Shown one piece after another: positions 11,874 to 22,858 of a stretch of DNA of 64,000 nt. A program made the position numbers and the translations under genes. The notes below the pieces were generated by a model, which was given only the letters and a program-made list of their open reading frames with translations, did no database searches and was not told where the DNA came from. The stretch comes from Xylona heveae TC161 (Eukaryota; Ascomycota; Xylonomycetes; Xylonales; Xylonaceae): positions 62,001-126,000 of the forward strand of contig NW_017264199.1 in the NCBI RefSeq assembly GCF_001619985.1. The letters run 5' to 3'. The number at the start of each line of letters is the position of its first letter. Within the stretch, counting starts at the first letter, position 1.

Positions 11874-13967
11874 TCAACCGGTACATCTCTCCCACGGCTC
11901 TCTGTATTCCAGACCTAAGCCTGCAAACACTTTGCGCTCAGCTTCCTCCCAAGTTTTGCTCCGTCCGCCCACAGCTTCAACATCGACGATTGCGCCCGTC
12001 ACTCTATCTCTGATGCCGCTGCTATCAAACTTCCAGCCCTTGACCTTGCGAGCATAACGCCGAAGATCACGTTGAAATGTGGTACCGCCTGACCAGCCCA
12101 CAATGCCGCAGCCAACAGCATGCCAGGGAGCGATAATTATATCCAACCGCCGATGGATATTCGGATTTTTCGCCTTGGGGTTCACAGCGAGATCGCTCTC
12201 CTTGGTTGACCAATTAATGTCTTGCCAAACCACTAGAGCTTTGTCCAGGGAATCAAAGCCCACGCCACTTTTGTTAGATCGATAAGGTAATGTCTGCTGG
12301 CCTCTGTTTGACGTGGTCAGGTTAAGAGTCAAAGTATGCGTGATCCAGCCCTCTGCTTCCAATGAAGCAACAATATCCGTGACGACTCCAAGTGTCTTCT
12401 CCTCGTCTGGATGGGAAACAATCATGTCAACATCGCCGCACTCCTGCTTGCCACGACGATACCCACCGACAATGCAGCATACCATGTCATTATCCCGGAC
12501 ACGTCGGGCATGCTCCATGACTTTGTCGGCAATCAACTCGACTTCGGGTCGGGGTATCTTTTTCAGGAACTCGTCGTAGTATTTTACTCCAATCTGTTGG
12601 ACTCGGCTCAAGTCGTGCCAGCCATACTCCACGATATCATCAAGGTCCCGCCAGCCCCGATCGTAGTAGAATTCTTTGGCTGTTGTAGCTCCGACACCCC
12701 ATATGTCGTAAAAGAGTTTGAGAACCTTGAGCGTTTCGTCCTTGTCGATTTCCTCAACTGTCCGGATATGTCCGCCATTGCTTTTCCACTCGTGAAATAA
12801 ATGAGCAATTTTCACATCGCAGCCAGGAAGAGCAAGGATCTCGCGGGTAGTAGTTAGACTAAACGGATAGGCGCAGAGAGATGCAATACTAGTGCTATAC
12901 GCGCGTACGCCTATCTCGTCATTGATCAGGATCCTAGCCAGTTTGATCTTCTCCAGTTGATCAATAAAGGCTTTATTTGGTGGGTTAGGAGGTGTGGATC
13001 TCTGGCAAGCATAAATCTGCCCTTGCTTTACCCAGGCTGGCATCTCCGGGAGCTCATTACTGGAGCCGTCATCATGCTCAGACGTCGTCTGGCGGAGAAG
13101 ATGGGTGGGTCTGGTGAAACCGTGGTCACCGCTTTGACGGGCATGATGGTTGTAAGGGCGTGGATCGCTTCCTGCGGTGGCATACTGAGAAAGGCCGCCC
13201 AGTTTTGATGGTGTATCATCTAGGTCGACCTTTGCTCTTTCGAGGATCCCTTTTGACAATTCCTTCCTCTCCGCCAGCGATCGAATGGACTGGGCAGCAG
13301 TAGAAGCTACATGTGCGGTGGGGAGGGTTTTGGAGGTTAAGAGACTCTCTGGTCTTTCAACCTTTATGCCTTCGTATACTTTATACGGCTCGGGATCCAG
13401 TAAGATGCCCAAGTCTACAGAATTGGTAAACCAATCCAGCTTGATTACTTTGATTGAATCCTGGTTCTTGAATAACGGTGCTTCGCGTTCCTCTGCTTCG
13501 TGGATTCTTGTCCCCGGCCCAGCATTCTGATCGGGTATTATGCTTGAGGCATTCTCCGAGACGCTTGGGTCGCTTGGAAGATCTTCCTTTTCGGCAGGTT
13601 CTTGTATACGTTTCCTCTTCTGCGCCGGTTCAGGCTCAGTATGTTTCTCATCGGCAGTGGCTAAGCTCCGCTTGGTTGTGGCCACCTCCTGGGTCCAAAG
13701 CTTCCTACAGCGCAGCTCAAATTCGGCTCGCCGTTTGGTGCCTACATTGCCCAGGACGAGCTTGGCCTCTTCAATGTCGTAGGTAAGCGGAGCATTGGCA
13801 TTGGCCAGTTGGTCTTCAACTCGGTGAAGCTCCGACTGTGTGAGATGAGTGGGCAGGACAAATACAGGAGGCAGGGTGGCTAGGTTGATTGCTACTGCAG
13901 CCTCATTGGGCTGGGTACTCAGGGTAGCCGTCGATACCGGCGATTGGCTCCCTGCAAAGTCACCCAT
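11874..13967 (-). CDS. pol4: Family X DNA polymerase, Pol4 / Pol lambda-Pol mu type
   Basis: One uninterrupted reading frame of 697 residues. The N-terminal BRCT domain is split: residues about 31-90 and 170-203 (IKVIKLDWFTNSVDLG) flank a charged, Lys/Arg-rich insert with a nuclear-localisation-like KRKR (117-120). The lyase/thumb region follows (about 330-470), with the helix-hairpin-helix IWGVGATTAKEFY (422-434). The palm holds CGDVDMIVSHP with metal-binding Asp512 and Asp514, and the third catalytic Asp609 lies in RRLDIIIAP. The C-terminus LEYREPWER is typical. All three carboxylates are present, so an active enzyme is expected. Pol4 fills gaps during non-homologous end joining and base excision repair in the nucleus. 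It lies 533 bp downstream of pds5 on the same strand; each gene probably has its own promoter. Confidence 0.93.
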   Translation of the reverse strand: MGDFAGSQSPVSTATLSTQPNEAAVAINLATLPPVFVLPTHLTQSELHRVEDQLANANAPLTYDIEEAKLVLGNVGTKRRAEFELRCRKLWTQEVATTKRSLATADEKHTEPEPAQKRKRIQEPAEKEDLPSDPSVSENASSIIPDQNAGPGTRIHEAEEREAPLFKNQDSIKVIKLDWFTNSVDLGILLDPEPYKVYEGIKVERPESLLTSKTLPTAHVASTAAQSIRSLAERKELSKGILERAKVDLDDTPSKLGGLSQYATAGSDPRPYNHHARQSGDHGFTRPTHLLRQTTSEHDDGSSNELPEMPAWVKQGQIYACQRSTPPNPPNKAFIDQLEKIKLARILINDEIGVRAYSTSIASLCAYPFSLTTTREILALPGCDVKIAHLFHEWKSNGGHIRTVEEIDKDETLKVLKLFYDIWGVGATTAKEFYYDRGWRDLDDIVEYGWHDLSRVQQIGVKYYDEFLKKIPRPEVELIADKVMEHARRVRDNDMVCCIVGGYRRGKQECGDVDMIVSHPDEEKTLGVVTDIVASLEAEGWITHTLTLNLTTSNRGQQTLPYRSNKSGVGFDSLDKALVVWQDINWSTKESDLAVNPKAKNPNIHRRLDIIIAPWHAVGCGIVGWSGGTTFQRDLRRYARKVKGWKFDSSGIRDRVTGAIVDVEAVGGRSKTWEEAERKVFAGLGLEYREPWERCTG

Positions 13968-16129
13968 GCAATCGATTGATTTTGCAGGTTGGAATGGCAG
14001 CTTCAGCTGGGTGCTTTTCCGAGATCATTGATGACATAACTGTCGGGCTTTCTATCGACATCAAAAGAGGTTTTTTTTTTTTTTCAATTGTCATGAAGAT
14101 GTAATGAACGATTGCATGAGGTATGTGACATGTTGCCTGACTATTGGACGAATTAGCTCTTTTGCGGTTTCTGAGTCTCGTCAAGATAATTATTCACCTT
14201 CTATCCACAGAGTATCTAGTTTTGTTGCGCAGAAGACCAGTTTAACAATGACGACACCTAGGTGTTATGCGCTTTAGCATCGTATAGTTCGCCCTAGAGT
14301 TAGATTTCGTGCGAAGAAGAAACAGAGGCAGAAGGACGGAAGTGCAAGCTTGAATGGCTTTGGCTTTACTGTAGGTCAGTTAAGTTAGTCCCCTCCAACC
14401 CAAATTCGTCTCTCTGCAGCCCAAAGGAGCATAGGCGTAGGGACGGGGACCACACGTGGCGCGTCGCTATTATTATTGAACTTCATCACCGTAACAGAAG
14501 GCGGAAATAGCAAGAATCGAGCGATCAAGTGATTAGTTTGACTGTATATCTCTAGCAGGCATTTTTTGGGCTTCAATAGCTTCGCCATGTTTTGACAGTC
14601 GATATTTTGGAAACAAATATACTACTTGTCTCTAAAGATAAGGTACCTACCTAGGTTTTAAAGATGAGGTTCACAGAGGTACTGAGTCGAGACACGCCGA
14701 ACCTCCACTTCTCCCTCGTCTCTCCCTCCTGGCGGGGGGAAGTTGCTCGCCAAGGCCATGACCGTCTCGTGTTAGGGGACCTGCTAACTTAGTGGGTACT
14801 CGTTGTACCTCAGGTATACTGCAGTAGCCAAAACATCATGCCAGCATCACTGCTCGTCCTTCTCGTGCGTAATTTGCTTCAATAGGAGAAAATATATAAA
14901 AGAACTAAAAGAGTTTCATTCTTGATCTTCTTACTTGAATCATCAATACTCCGTAACTTATGTGGACGACGTTTCCTCAGTTGCGAACATACGGCAAGAG
15001 TACGTACCGAATGTACATTGCCATATGGGGTCGAAAGGCTGGGGAAAGGGAACCTCCACGCCACACTACTGACTAGCGCTCAACAAGAATACTGCACCGG
15101 GGGGGCCGAAGGGCAACAGAGCAGAGAAGAGGTCAAGTCTGGACGCAATTCAATCGGCTTACGACCAGTGAGGTGAGATTGAATACTTTTAGTCGTATTG
15201 CTGCGAATTATTGGCAAGTTCCCCAAAGTCTCCGGAACTTGCTTTTAGCACCACCGGAATGGAATCATGTCCTGGCCCCCCCCTGGCTCGCTCCCCTCTG
15301 ATGTCACTGTTGCGCACAGTCACTGGTACGACACAACGACTTCTCCCCACACACGTCAAGGAACCTTTCCCAGAGGAGATGATGCATTATAATGACAAGG
15401 GAGCTTAACTCACCTTAGGTGATAGACGAATATAGCTCATCCAACTCCCCATCTGTTCGTAATACACAGCTTTCTTGAAAGCACCTTTGCAGCTGATTGA
15501 CGTTGTATGATTTTGACGCCTCCTTGACTTGGCAGCGAAGAAGAGCGTTGACAGAATCGCTCCTGCCACAAATGCTGAGTGTCGGTGATGCATTGAACTG
15601 ATCCAACGTTCCTGCAATCGCCAGTTCCCACATCCCAGCGCTCCTACCTAACTGGCAAGTGGGGTGATCTGATCTTCGATCCCTTGTCTTTCTCCGTCTT
15701 GACATCTCGAACATCCTCTTATCCTTACATTTTCTTCCTTCACTGCTAGTACTACTACTAATCTCTCTTTCATTCATCATCTTCTGAAGCGACGCTCAAT
15801 AGCTTCAAATATTTACCCAGGATCACTCGCCAACCAATCGACGTACTCAAGCCCCAGCGGCGACCACACAGGTTCTTCAACTTTGCTCTTCCAGCTTTGC
15901 CCACAATTAGTACGTCGCCCTTAGATGGATCAATTGTCTCCAGAATCCCTCCTTGGCTTCTCAATTATGCACAGAGGAGACAAACCTGGAAGGGGGTCTG
16001 TGTGGCGCTAACGATTGTGTTTCCTCTTACTTTATCAGGGTCTCCCCTTTCTTTGAACAGGCCGCGAGGGCCTCAAGTCCTTTCGCAATAACCACCAACA
16101 GTATATCATCAGCGACCTAGAGTGTGAAA
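13968..16129. other. Intergenic, divergent 5' flanks of pol4 and the AMPK1_CBM gene
   Basis: 2.2 kb between divergently transcribed genes. It contains short palindromes of the CCTAGGT type (ACACCTAGGTGT at 14254-14265; AGGTACCT followed by ACCTAGGT at 14641-14656). The scattered ORFs (all under 125 codons, many lacking ATG) have no recognisable domains. The stretch 15600-16100 is a plausible promoter/leader for the plus-strand gene at 16130. Confidence 0.5.
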
Positions 16130-18390
16130 ATGGTGAAAATCACCTTCGTCCATCCCGGAACGCAGCCTCCCGTCTTTGTGGCGGGTTCCTTTACTACGCC
16201 ACCATGGGAGCCCCAGGAAATGCAGTATACCCAACTGCAGTCAGACGCAGCCCAAGGCCCCACAGAATATCGATTTCATAAAGATGTTGACATTCCAGTG
16301 GGCGAGTGGCAATACAAGTTTCGAATAGGGCATGGAGACTGGTGGGCCTTGGACGAAGCCACCGAAACAGGTACAAGCTCAACCCCCGTTCATTTCTGTA
16401 CTTGCATGTATGGAACTCTAGAAACAAAAGAGACTAACTTTTCTTGATAGCAACTGATGTCGCTGGCAACAAGAATAACCTTTTGCGCGTGGAAAAGTCG
16501 GACTCTGAGACTGGACAGAAGGAGAGTGACAAGGCCCTTCTATCGGCAAATACGCAACACGTACCCGAACTGGTGGTGGAAAAGGTTAGCAACGAGCCGG
16601 CATACGGAGACGATCTGGGCCCAGATGCAACCTTTACCCAGAGGCTCGCCCATGAGCGGCGGGCAATGGATGCAGAGCCTGACAAGGTCATCATTTCACC
16701 AAAGGCAGAGGCAAACCAAAAGGCTTCGTGGCTTGAAGACACTTCAAGCCGTAATGTGTCCGCTACACCTATTCCACAGGTCGCTGCCACGGCTGCAGAA
16801 GTGGCCGATGTGGCGGCCATGCTTGACAAGACCCCGGAGCCTGGCAGCTCTCGTCTGTCCAGCACGAAGCCCGAGCGATTGTCATCGACTCCTATTGCTG
16901 AAGTTGCCGCTACCGCTGCGGAGGTGGCCGATATTGCAGCACTGCTTGACAAGACACCCGTAACTTCTCGACCTGCCAGCGCGATCCCGGGACGACTCTC
17001 TTCCACGCCGATTCCCGAAGTGGCTGCCACCGCCGCCGAGGTTGCTGATGTTGCTGCTACTCTTGATCGGACGCCAAGTAGCGCGACCCCGAGACCAGCA
17101 GGTGCAAGGCCAGAGCGTCTTTCGAGCACGCCGATAGCCCAAGTTGCAGCTACAGCGGCCGAGGTTGCCGATGTCGCTGCACGTCTGGATCGAACGCCAG
17201 AGCCTGGTGCATCAAAACAAACTTCAAAGACTCTGATTGAACAGGCAGCGGCTAGAGCGGCGGCCCTTGCGAACGCTCCTGTGAAGCCAGAAAAATCAGG
17301 ACAAGGCCCGCCAGAATTGTCCAGGATGGATCGACAACGGCTCTCTCTCGCACCGGTTCCTGATTCCGTGGAACTGGTGAATGCCGCAGCAGAAACCACC
17401 CGCGCGAAAGAAAAAGATGAGAAGGAGTCGGCAGCTGCAAATCCAACCAACGGGTTTCCCACTAACATGGAATCTTCTGGCCCAGAGGATTCTGGGACTA
17501 ATTCGCCTCGGGTTGAACATGCCCCTCTTTTTGCACACGAATGTCTGAGTCCCCTTGACTCGAAGGATTCGAAGCAGTATATTGAGTCAAAACTTGGTGT
17601 TGGTTTGAATGAGGAAACGATCGAAGACGAGGATTTTGACGATCCAATGCTGGAGAACTTTCCCACTGAGCGTGCCGGTATTTTGCGCCGTATTCGTACC
17701 CTGTCGACCAATTTGAATGAGGATCACACGCTACCGGAAGGCTTTCCCATATCCCCCGTCCACGTTTCGGACCATCACCGTGATGATCATTTGACTCCGG
17801 TGACTCCGCAAAAAGAAGATCACCTGAGTCTGCTGACTCCACTGACTCCACAGCGGGAAGATAGTTTACTGCCGCACAAGGACGAGCAGGCGTCACGAGT
17901 ACCTGCATCCTCTGCATCAAACGAGCGCTCATCTCCCTTACTGTCCATTCCAGAGGAACAAGATGCTCCACCTCTTGCTTTGCCAGAGGCTGCGAACACT
18001 GTAAAAGGTAACCATTCTGATTGTGATGGCTTGGCAGGAGAGGCCACAAATGAAACAATATCCAACCGCAAGCAGGATCCCGATTCGCACAAGGCCGATG
18101 GCCCAGTGTCGGAGCAACCTCCACCGAGTAGGGCACAACGAGCGGAGACAGATGGAACTGATGAAAACTCTGGTCCTGATGCTCCTTCAGCCTCGAGTGA
18201 GCCCACTCTCCGTCAACGAAAGGCAACTTCTGGTAGCGAATCCAGCTCGTCGCCGAATGGCGCTGGTCCCGTCTACGTTCCTCCGAACAATAAGCATTTG
18301 AACATTTTCCAAGCGGTATGGCGAACGGTATTCGTGGGCTGGTTTGGTGGATTTATTACGAGATTGTGTCGGGGGAATCGGCGCGCGTAA
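16130..18390 (+). CDS. AMPK1_CBM-domain protein with four internal repeats and a hydrophobic C-terminus
   Basis: Exons 16130-16370 and 16451-18390 encode 726 residues. The start MVKITFVHPG is the first in-frame ATG. Residues 1-80 are a glycogen-binding-like AMPK1_CBM (CBM48) fold: PVFVAGSFTTPPWEPQEM, then GEWQYKFRIGHGDWW, as in the AMPK beta subunit and yeast Crp1/Mdg1. Residues about 185-335 carry four copies of a 39-41-residue unit with core STPIxxVAATAAEVADVAA. The remainder is acidic and disordered, with TPxxPQ(K/R)ED-type motifs. The last 35 residues include a short hydrophobic segment, VWRTVFVGWFGGFITRL, before a basic end, so a tail anchor or amphipathic membrane helix is possible. By analogy with Crp1/Mdg1 a signalling or DNA-structure-binding role could be proposed, but the function is unknown. 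The fold call is confident; the function is not. Confidence 0.8.
16762..17208 (+). repeat. Four in-frame protein repeats, 39-41 codons each
   Basis: Copies start at 16762, 16885, 17002 and 17125 (periods 123, 117 and 123 nt). Each encodes (S/A)TPI(P/A)(Q/E)VAATAAEVAD followed by (V/I)AAxLD(K/R)TP. Codons for the invariant alanines and valines differ between copies at most third positions. Confidence 0.92.
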
Positions 18391-20077
18391 GGACGACACT
18401 GGGTGTGCTTGAAGTTTATTTTAAAATGGATGCGCTGATCATAATGGCTCAGGGAAATTGCCATGACCGCTACACTATCACTTGCTCCCATTTTTATTGT
18501 CTACTATTGTATCTGATGCACAAACGCGAACCCACTTTGTTTCCCATCAGCTCTCCATTCCCCGCTGCTCCCACCTCTCTTTTCTTTTTTCTTATTTTGC
18601 TCTTCTCTCTGCGCCAGAACCCTTTGAAATTAGTATATCCTCATTCTGCAGCTCAAAACAGCAAGCAAATCGCCCCTTGATTCGTCCCCGTTTCCTTGTG
18701 TGCTGTATCTTGAGTCTCCTCTCCTCATTCGTATCATCGTATCATTTTCAATTGTATTCTATGCAAAAGAAATACCGACAAAGTTCAACTAGCAGCCAAG
18801 CTCTTTGTTACCACGACTTTTGCCAGTAACTCTGAAATGCAAGACTATTGTTTTGATTGAGCCGTGATTGAGCCGCAGGGGCGGGGGAGGGCGGGGTAAG
18901 AGAAGGGGAGGATGAGAGGGGGGAAGGTGAACCGGAAGTTTTCCTCTCTTCTCTTCTCTGCTTTTCTTTTCATTTCTTTTCTTTCCTTTTATTCTCTTTC
19001 CCTTTTTCCTTTTTTATTCGTTTTTATTTTTTTTTTCTTTTTTGCATCTCACGTGTTTATTCCTTTCAGGTATGTTTGTAAGAAGCTGGCAGCTGCGAAT
19101 CTAAACGCTGCAAGCTCTTTTTATCATTACCATTAGCATTACTTTATTTCACTATCGTTGATGAATTGACTACATGCTTGCTGTCAAATATATTTTTGTT
19201 GTTGTCTTGAGAATAACGTTAAGCAAATATATATTTCTAATTTTTATACATTTCTATTATTTTTATCTAGGGTATAGCACAATTCCTGTCTGTCTGTTTA
19301 ATCTAGGCTACGAGTTATTGTCAATTTGTTAGATATCCATGAAACAGAACAAAAAGAGAAAGAAATAAAGAAAAGAGGGGAAAAGAGTCGATAGCATATG
19401 GGATTTATTACAAACACGTGTTTGTTCGGTTCTAGTCTGTGAAAACAATCAACAAACCTATCACAGTGGTGATCGAATCGGTAGTAATTTTGCAGGAATA
19501 GATACCTAAGACTCCAAGGACTTTTCTTTTCCCGTTTTCCCCTTTGAGAATCCATGGAGCTGAGCATGGGGATACAGAGATACAGAGATACAGAGATCCC
19601 CGTGGTTTATGCTCTCGTAGCAGAGCATTGAGGCATTGGATGGGACTGAGCATCTGCGGCCATGTTGACACACTGTCGTAAGAGTTATGAGTGATTCCGT
19701 CGATATGTCGACGAAGACGTGAGACCCGTGAACTTGTCAAAACAGTCCATTTCCATGTGCGCTGAACGATAGCGGATTGCAGTATCTTCTCTCCAGTCAC
19801 TCGACGCCGGAGCCGTCTCCGTGGCAATTGACCAGCCGAGAGCAACCCTTTTCCCACACGGAACATTTGATCCTCGTATTTAGGTGTTGTTGTTGTTGTC
19901 TCCTTTTTGTGACGGCTGCATCTCCACCACGCCCCATCTCGGGTAGCATCACCACCGTTTTACCCACCACCGCTCTATTTTTCTTGAATCACATTGATGA
20001 TTGCCTTTCATTGAGTATCGTTCCTGAATTGACTTTTTCCCCCCTCCCCCCTTTGGCTCTGGTATTTTCGTTTTCAG
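18391..20077. other. Intergenic between two plus-strand genes
   Basis: 1.7 kb. It contains a T/C-rich tract (about 18940-19050), AT-rich sequence (19180-19270), a period-8 tandem repeat (19571-19597) and TTG/TGT triplets (about 19884-19898). ORFs of up to 144 codons on the minus strand (19432-19866) have no domain and no homologous look. The pyrimidine-rich stretch just before 20078, ending TTTTCAG, could be a leader or the acceptor of a 5' UTR intron. Confidence 0.5.
19571..19597. repeat. Short tandem repeat, period 8 (GATACAGA)
   Basis: Three perfect copies of GATACAGA plus a partial fourth. Confidence 0.9.
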
Positions 20078-22217
20078 ATGGCCGGATCAATGGGGTCGCG
20101 TACCTACATGCCTGTTGTCCCAGGTAATGCCTTTTCCGAACAGGCCAGTCGGAAGCCTGCCAATACTTCGGCCTCGGATGGTTTTGAGACTGTTGATAAC
20201 AAAAGCAACGGCAACGAAGACAAGGCTGACGACGGTCACCACAAAGACATGATGCCGCGCCATCGTCGAGGCACAGCTATTAGCTTTAGTACTCGTTCTC
20301 GTTCTCGTTCTTATGCTCCGGTCGAGTTCATGGACTCTTTGGCGCCTCCTCCCCTCGAGCCTCGCAGGCCTCAGGTTGTCCAGCCTGCTCCGCCGGTCTC
20401 GCGTGCTGCCGCTGCGACCTATGTTCCTGTTCCTCTGGATGCTAACCAAGTCAATCAGAACGAAGGCAGAGCTCACCGAAGAAATCGCGCGTATACGGAT
20501 CCTGCGCCTTCTTCAGGTAGAGCTAAGCACATCTTGCAGCAATCGAAGCAGTTCATGGCTGAAATCAAGAGCAAACTGCACATTGGCAGCGGTCATGACA
20601 GCAGCAGCAAAAAGAATGACTTTAAACACAAGCTGCTTCCCGTGGGCACTTCTGCAAAGGTGTCTGCGGTTCTCGGCGTCAAGATTGACAAATGTGGAGC
20701 GGGAGCTGCCAAGGATAACACGCCTCAACCTTCCTCGTCCATCTTTCCACCGGGTCCGTATTACGGCCGTAGTGATGGCCAGGCCTCAACCGGAACTGTT
20801 CTCGCGTGGCAAAGTCCAGAACCCAGCTCTCGATTCTTTAATGAGAATGTGAATGGCTCTGGTCAGAACAATGGGAACGTCCCCCTTCCTCATGAGGCTG
20901 CCCTTGGCGTGTATGGTCCGCCTCAGGCCCAAGCGCTCATTCTGAGTCATGGAATCATTGCTCCCTGCCGCAACGGGGGATATGGTCGTGTGGTCCAGGT
21001 GGCTGTCACTCAGCAACCGCGCCATATCGCTTCCATGGCTGCCGTCATCGATCATGTTCGCGATGAACAGCATGAAGAAGAGCGTGAACACTTGCAGTTG
21101 ATGCAGCCGCAGACCGTCGATGATTCTCCTCCGACTTTTCCGGCTCCTACCACAGCTGAAGAATACCCCATATGCTATTCTCCATCAATCTATGACGAGT
21201 ATGATGATGGCCCACCTCCAACGGTATGTTCCTATTCCCGGAACCTTTTGAAACTTAGCGATGAAGTGCTAATTGGTGTTGCCATAGCCGGTGAGAGAAA
21301 CTTCCGCCAACACTCTTCCCACTCCTGCTGAGCCAGGCTATGACAAGGCCGAACAGCAGACTGCTCCAATTAACCAGCAGCAGCATGACTCAGAGCACCA
21401 TGCTATCAATGAAACCCACGTGAATGGCCTGGAATCTGTTGATACCGACCTCAAGCAACCCCAGCTCGCCGCGTTGGAGCGCCAAGCTCTCGAAAGTCCG
21501 CTTGCAGGCGTTGCCTTTACTGACAACGTACCTTTTCCACCGGACTATCAGGGACATCTTGCGCTTGAGCAACACTCCAATCTTCAAAAGAGCACTGAGA
21601 TATCCGATTTCTCCCATCCTCTTGGCGACGAGCTTGATAATCAGATTAATGTTTCCTCGCGAGACCAGGACTGGCAGGGTAGACAACTCTCAGAAGGGTT
21701 GCATGATATTCGCGACATTTATGACGCCCTTGACGACCATATCAAGCACCAGACTGATGAGTTGGAGCATACCGGTGCCTTGATGGCTGAGAAAACGAAT
21801 AAAGGTCCGGACACCCTAGATGCCATACAGGAGAGATTGGAGAAATTGATGGAACTTAGAGAGGAGCATATTCGTCTCCTTCACAAGCTGAAAGAGCACA
21901 TGCAAACCCAAGACTTTGACACAAAGAACTCCTTGCCAAGCGCTATGAAGGGTGGAAGGGATGCCGCAGCTCGTTTGGCTCTAACTGCACCAGCAGTCGA
22001 CGAACGGGCCGGCCAGCGGGTTCGCTTCGCGGAAGCTCCACAGATCCGCAGAGTTCCTGGCATTTTTCAACAGCTAAATGATCATGCTCATTATTCCGAC
22101 TCCTCCATGAGAGAGCAAACAGACGTAGTTCAGAATCCGAGACAAGCTCCCCAATATTTAGCTGGTCAACAGTGGTATCGTCATCATATGGCGTATGACC
22201 ACTCTAGCCAAAACTAA
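20078..22217 (+). CDS. Hypothetical protein, 691 residues, with C-terminal coiled-coil segment
   Basis: Exons 20078-21223 and 21288-22217, joined by a 64-nt phase-0 intron (GTATGT...ATAG). I do not recognise the family. The N-terminal half is disordered and Ser/Pro/Arg-rich, with an RS-like stretch STRSRSRSYAPV near residues 69-80. A basic patch (SSKKNDFKHKLLPVGTSAKV) follows, then LGVKIDKCGAG. Residues about 518-591 are helical and charged, with DIRDIYDALDDHIKHQ and ERLEKLMELREEHIRLLHKL, which looks like a coiled coil. The rest is low complexity. The start ATG directly follows TTTTCAG, so an upstream non-coding (or short coding) exon is possible. No signal peptide or membrane segment is visible. 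It has the size and intron pattern of a real fungal gene and may be a lineage-restricted scaffold protein. Confidence 0.75.
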
Positions 22218-22858
22218 CAGCTCAATTCGCAAGGGACAAGAGCATAATAGTCTTTTCTTCGTTCGCGAGAGACCGATGAATCCGTGAGAAATCATGACGG
22301 CTGAATGGGCACAAAAGCAGGATATGATGGGTCGGATACTTAAATGAAAGAACGCAACGAATATAAAAGCGCCTGACGATCTACTAAAGCAAAAGCAAAG
22401 AACGGAGGAATCTGCAAAGTTAGTAAAGAAGTAGGGTAGCAAAAGAATAAACAGTAATCCGATCGTTCAGCTCAACAGTGTCAATTCGGGAGTTTCTTGA
22501 AGGTGATCGAATCAGCATCCGCCATCCGGGTCTTGGAAGCAGATATTTGGATGTGTTTCAGGCTGCAGACAATATCTCATCGTCCTGGTCACAGGTCAAC
22601 TCATATGACCTTCATTCATCTTTCCGCAGTGGAGTTAGAGTTGTTGTGACCAATTCGCCCCTCGCGGTTCATTGTTTGTCTTCGCTAAAGGGTTTTGCTT
22701 TGACGCATCGCGTCTAACTTCCGCCGCTTAAAAGTTAACCGAAGGCAACTGGAGCTCCCCAGGGCGTAGGCGTAGCTGCCGACGCTCAGTTATCGCATGT
22801 GGCTTTCAATAAACTTACTGATTTCACGCGGAAATTTCACCTCGAACAACAAAATGCC
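22218..22858. other. Intergenic, 5' flank of the beta-ketoacyl synthase gene
   Basis: 641 bases between two plus-strand genes. Nothing gene-like is visible. A short upstream ATG at 22854 overlaps the next gene's start. Confidence 0.5.

Noticed and set aside
16434-17711. 425-codon minus-strand ORF opposite the AMPK1_CBM gene
   Set aside because: Antisense of the repeated Ala/Val-rich region; the sense strand has the domain, the intron and the start context.
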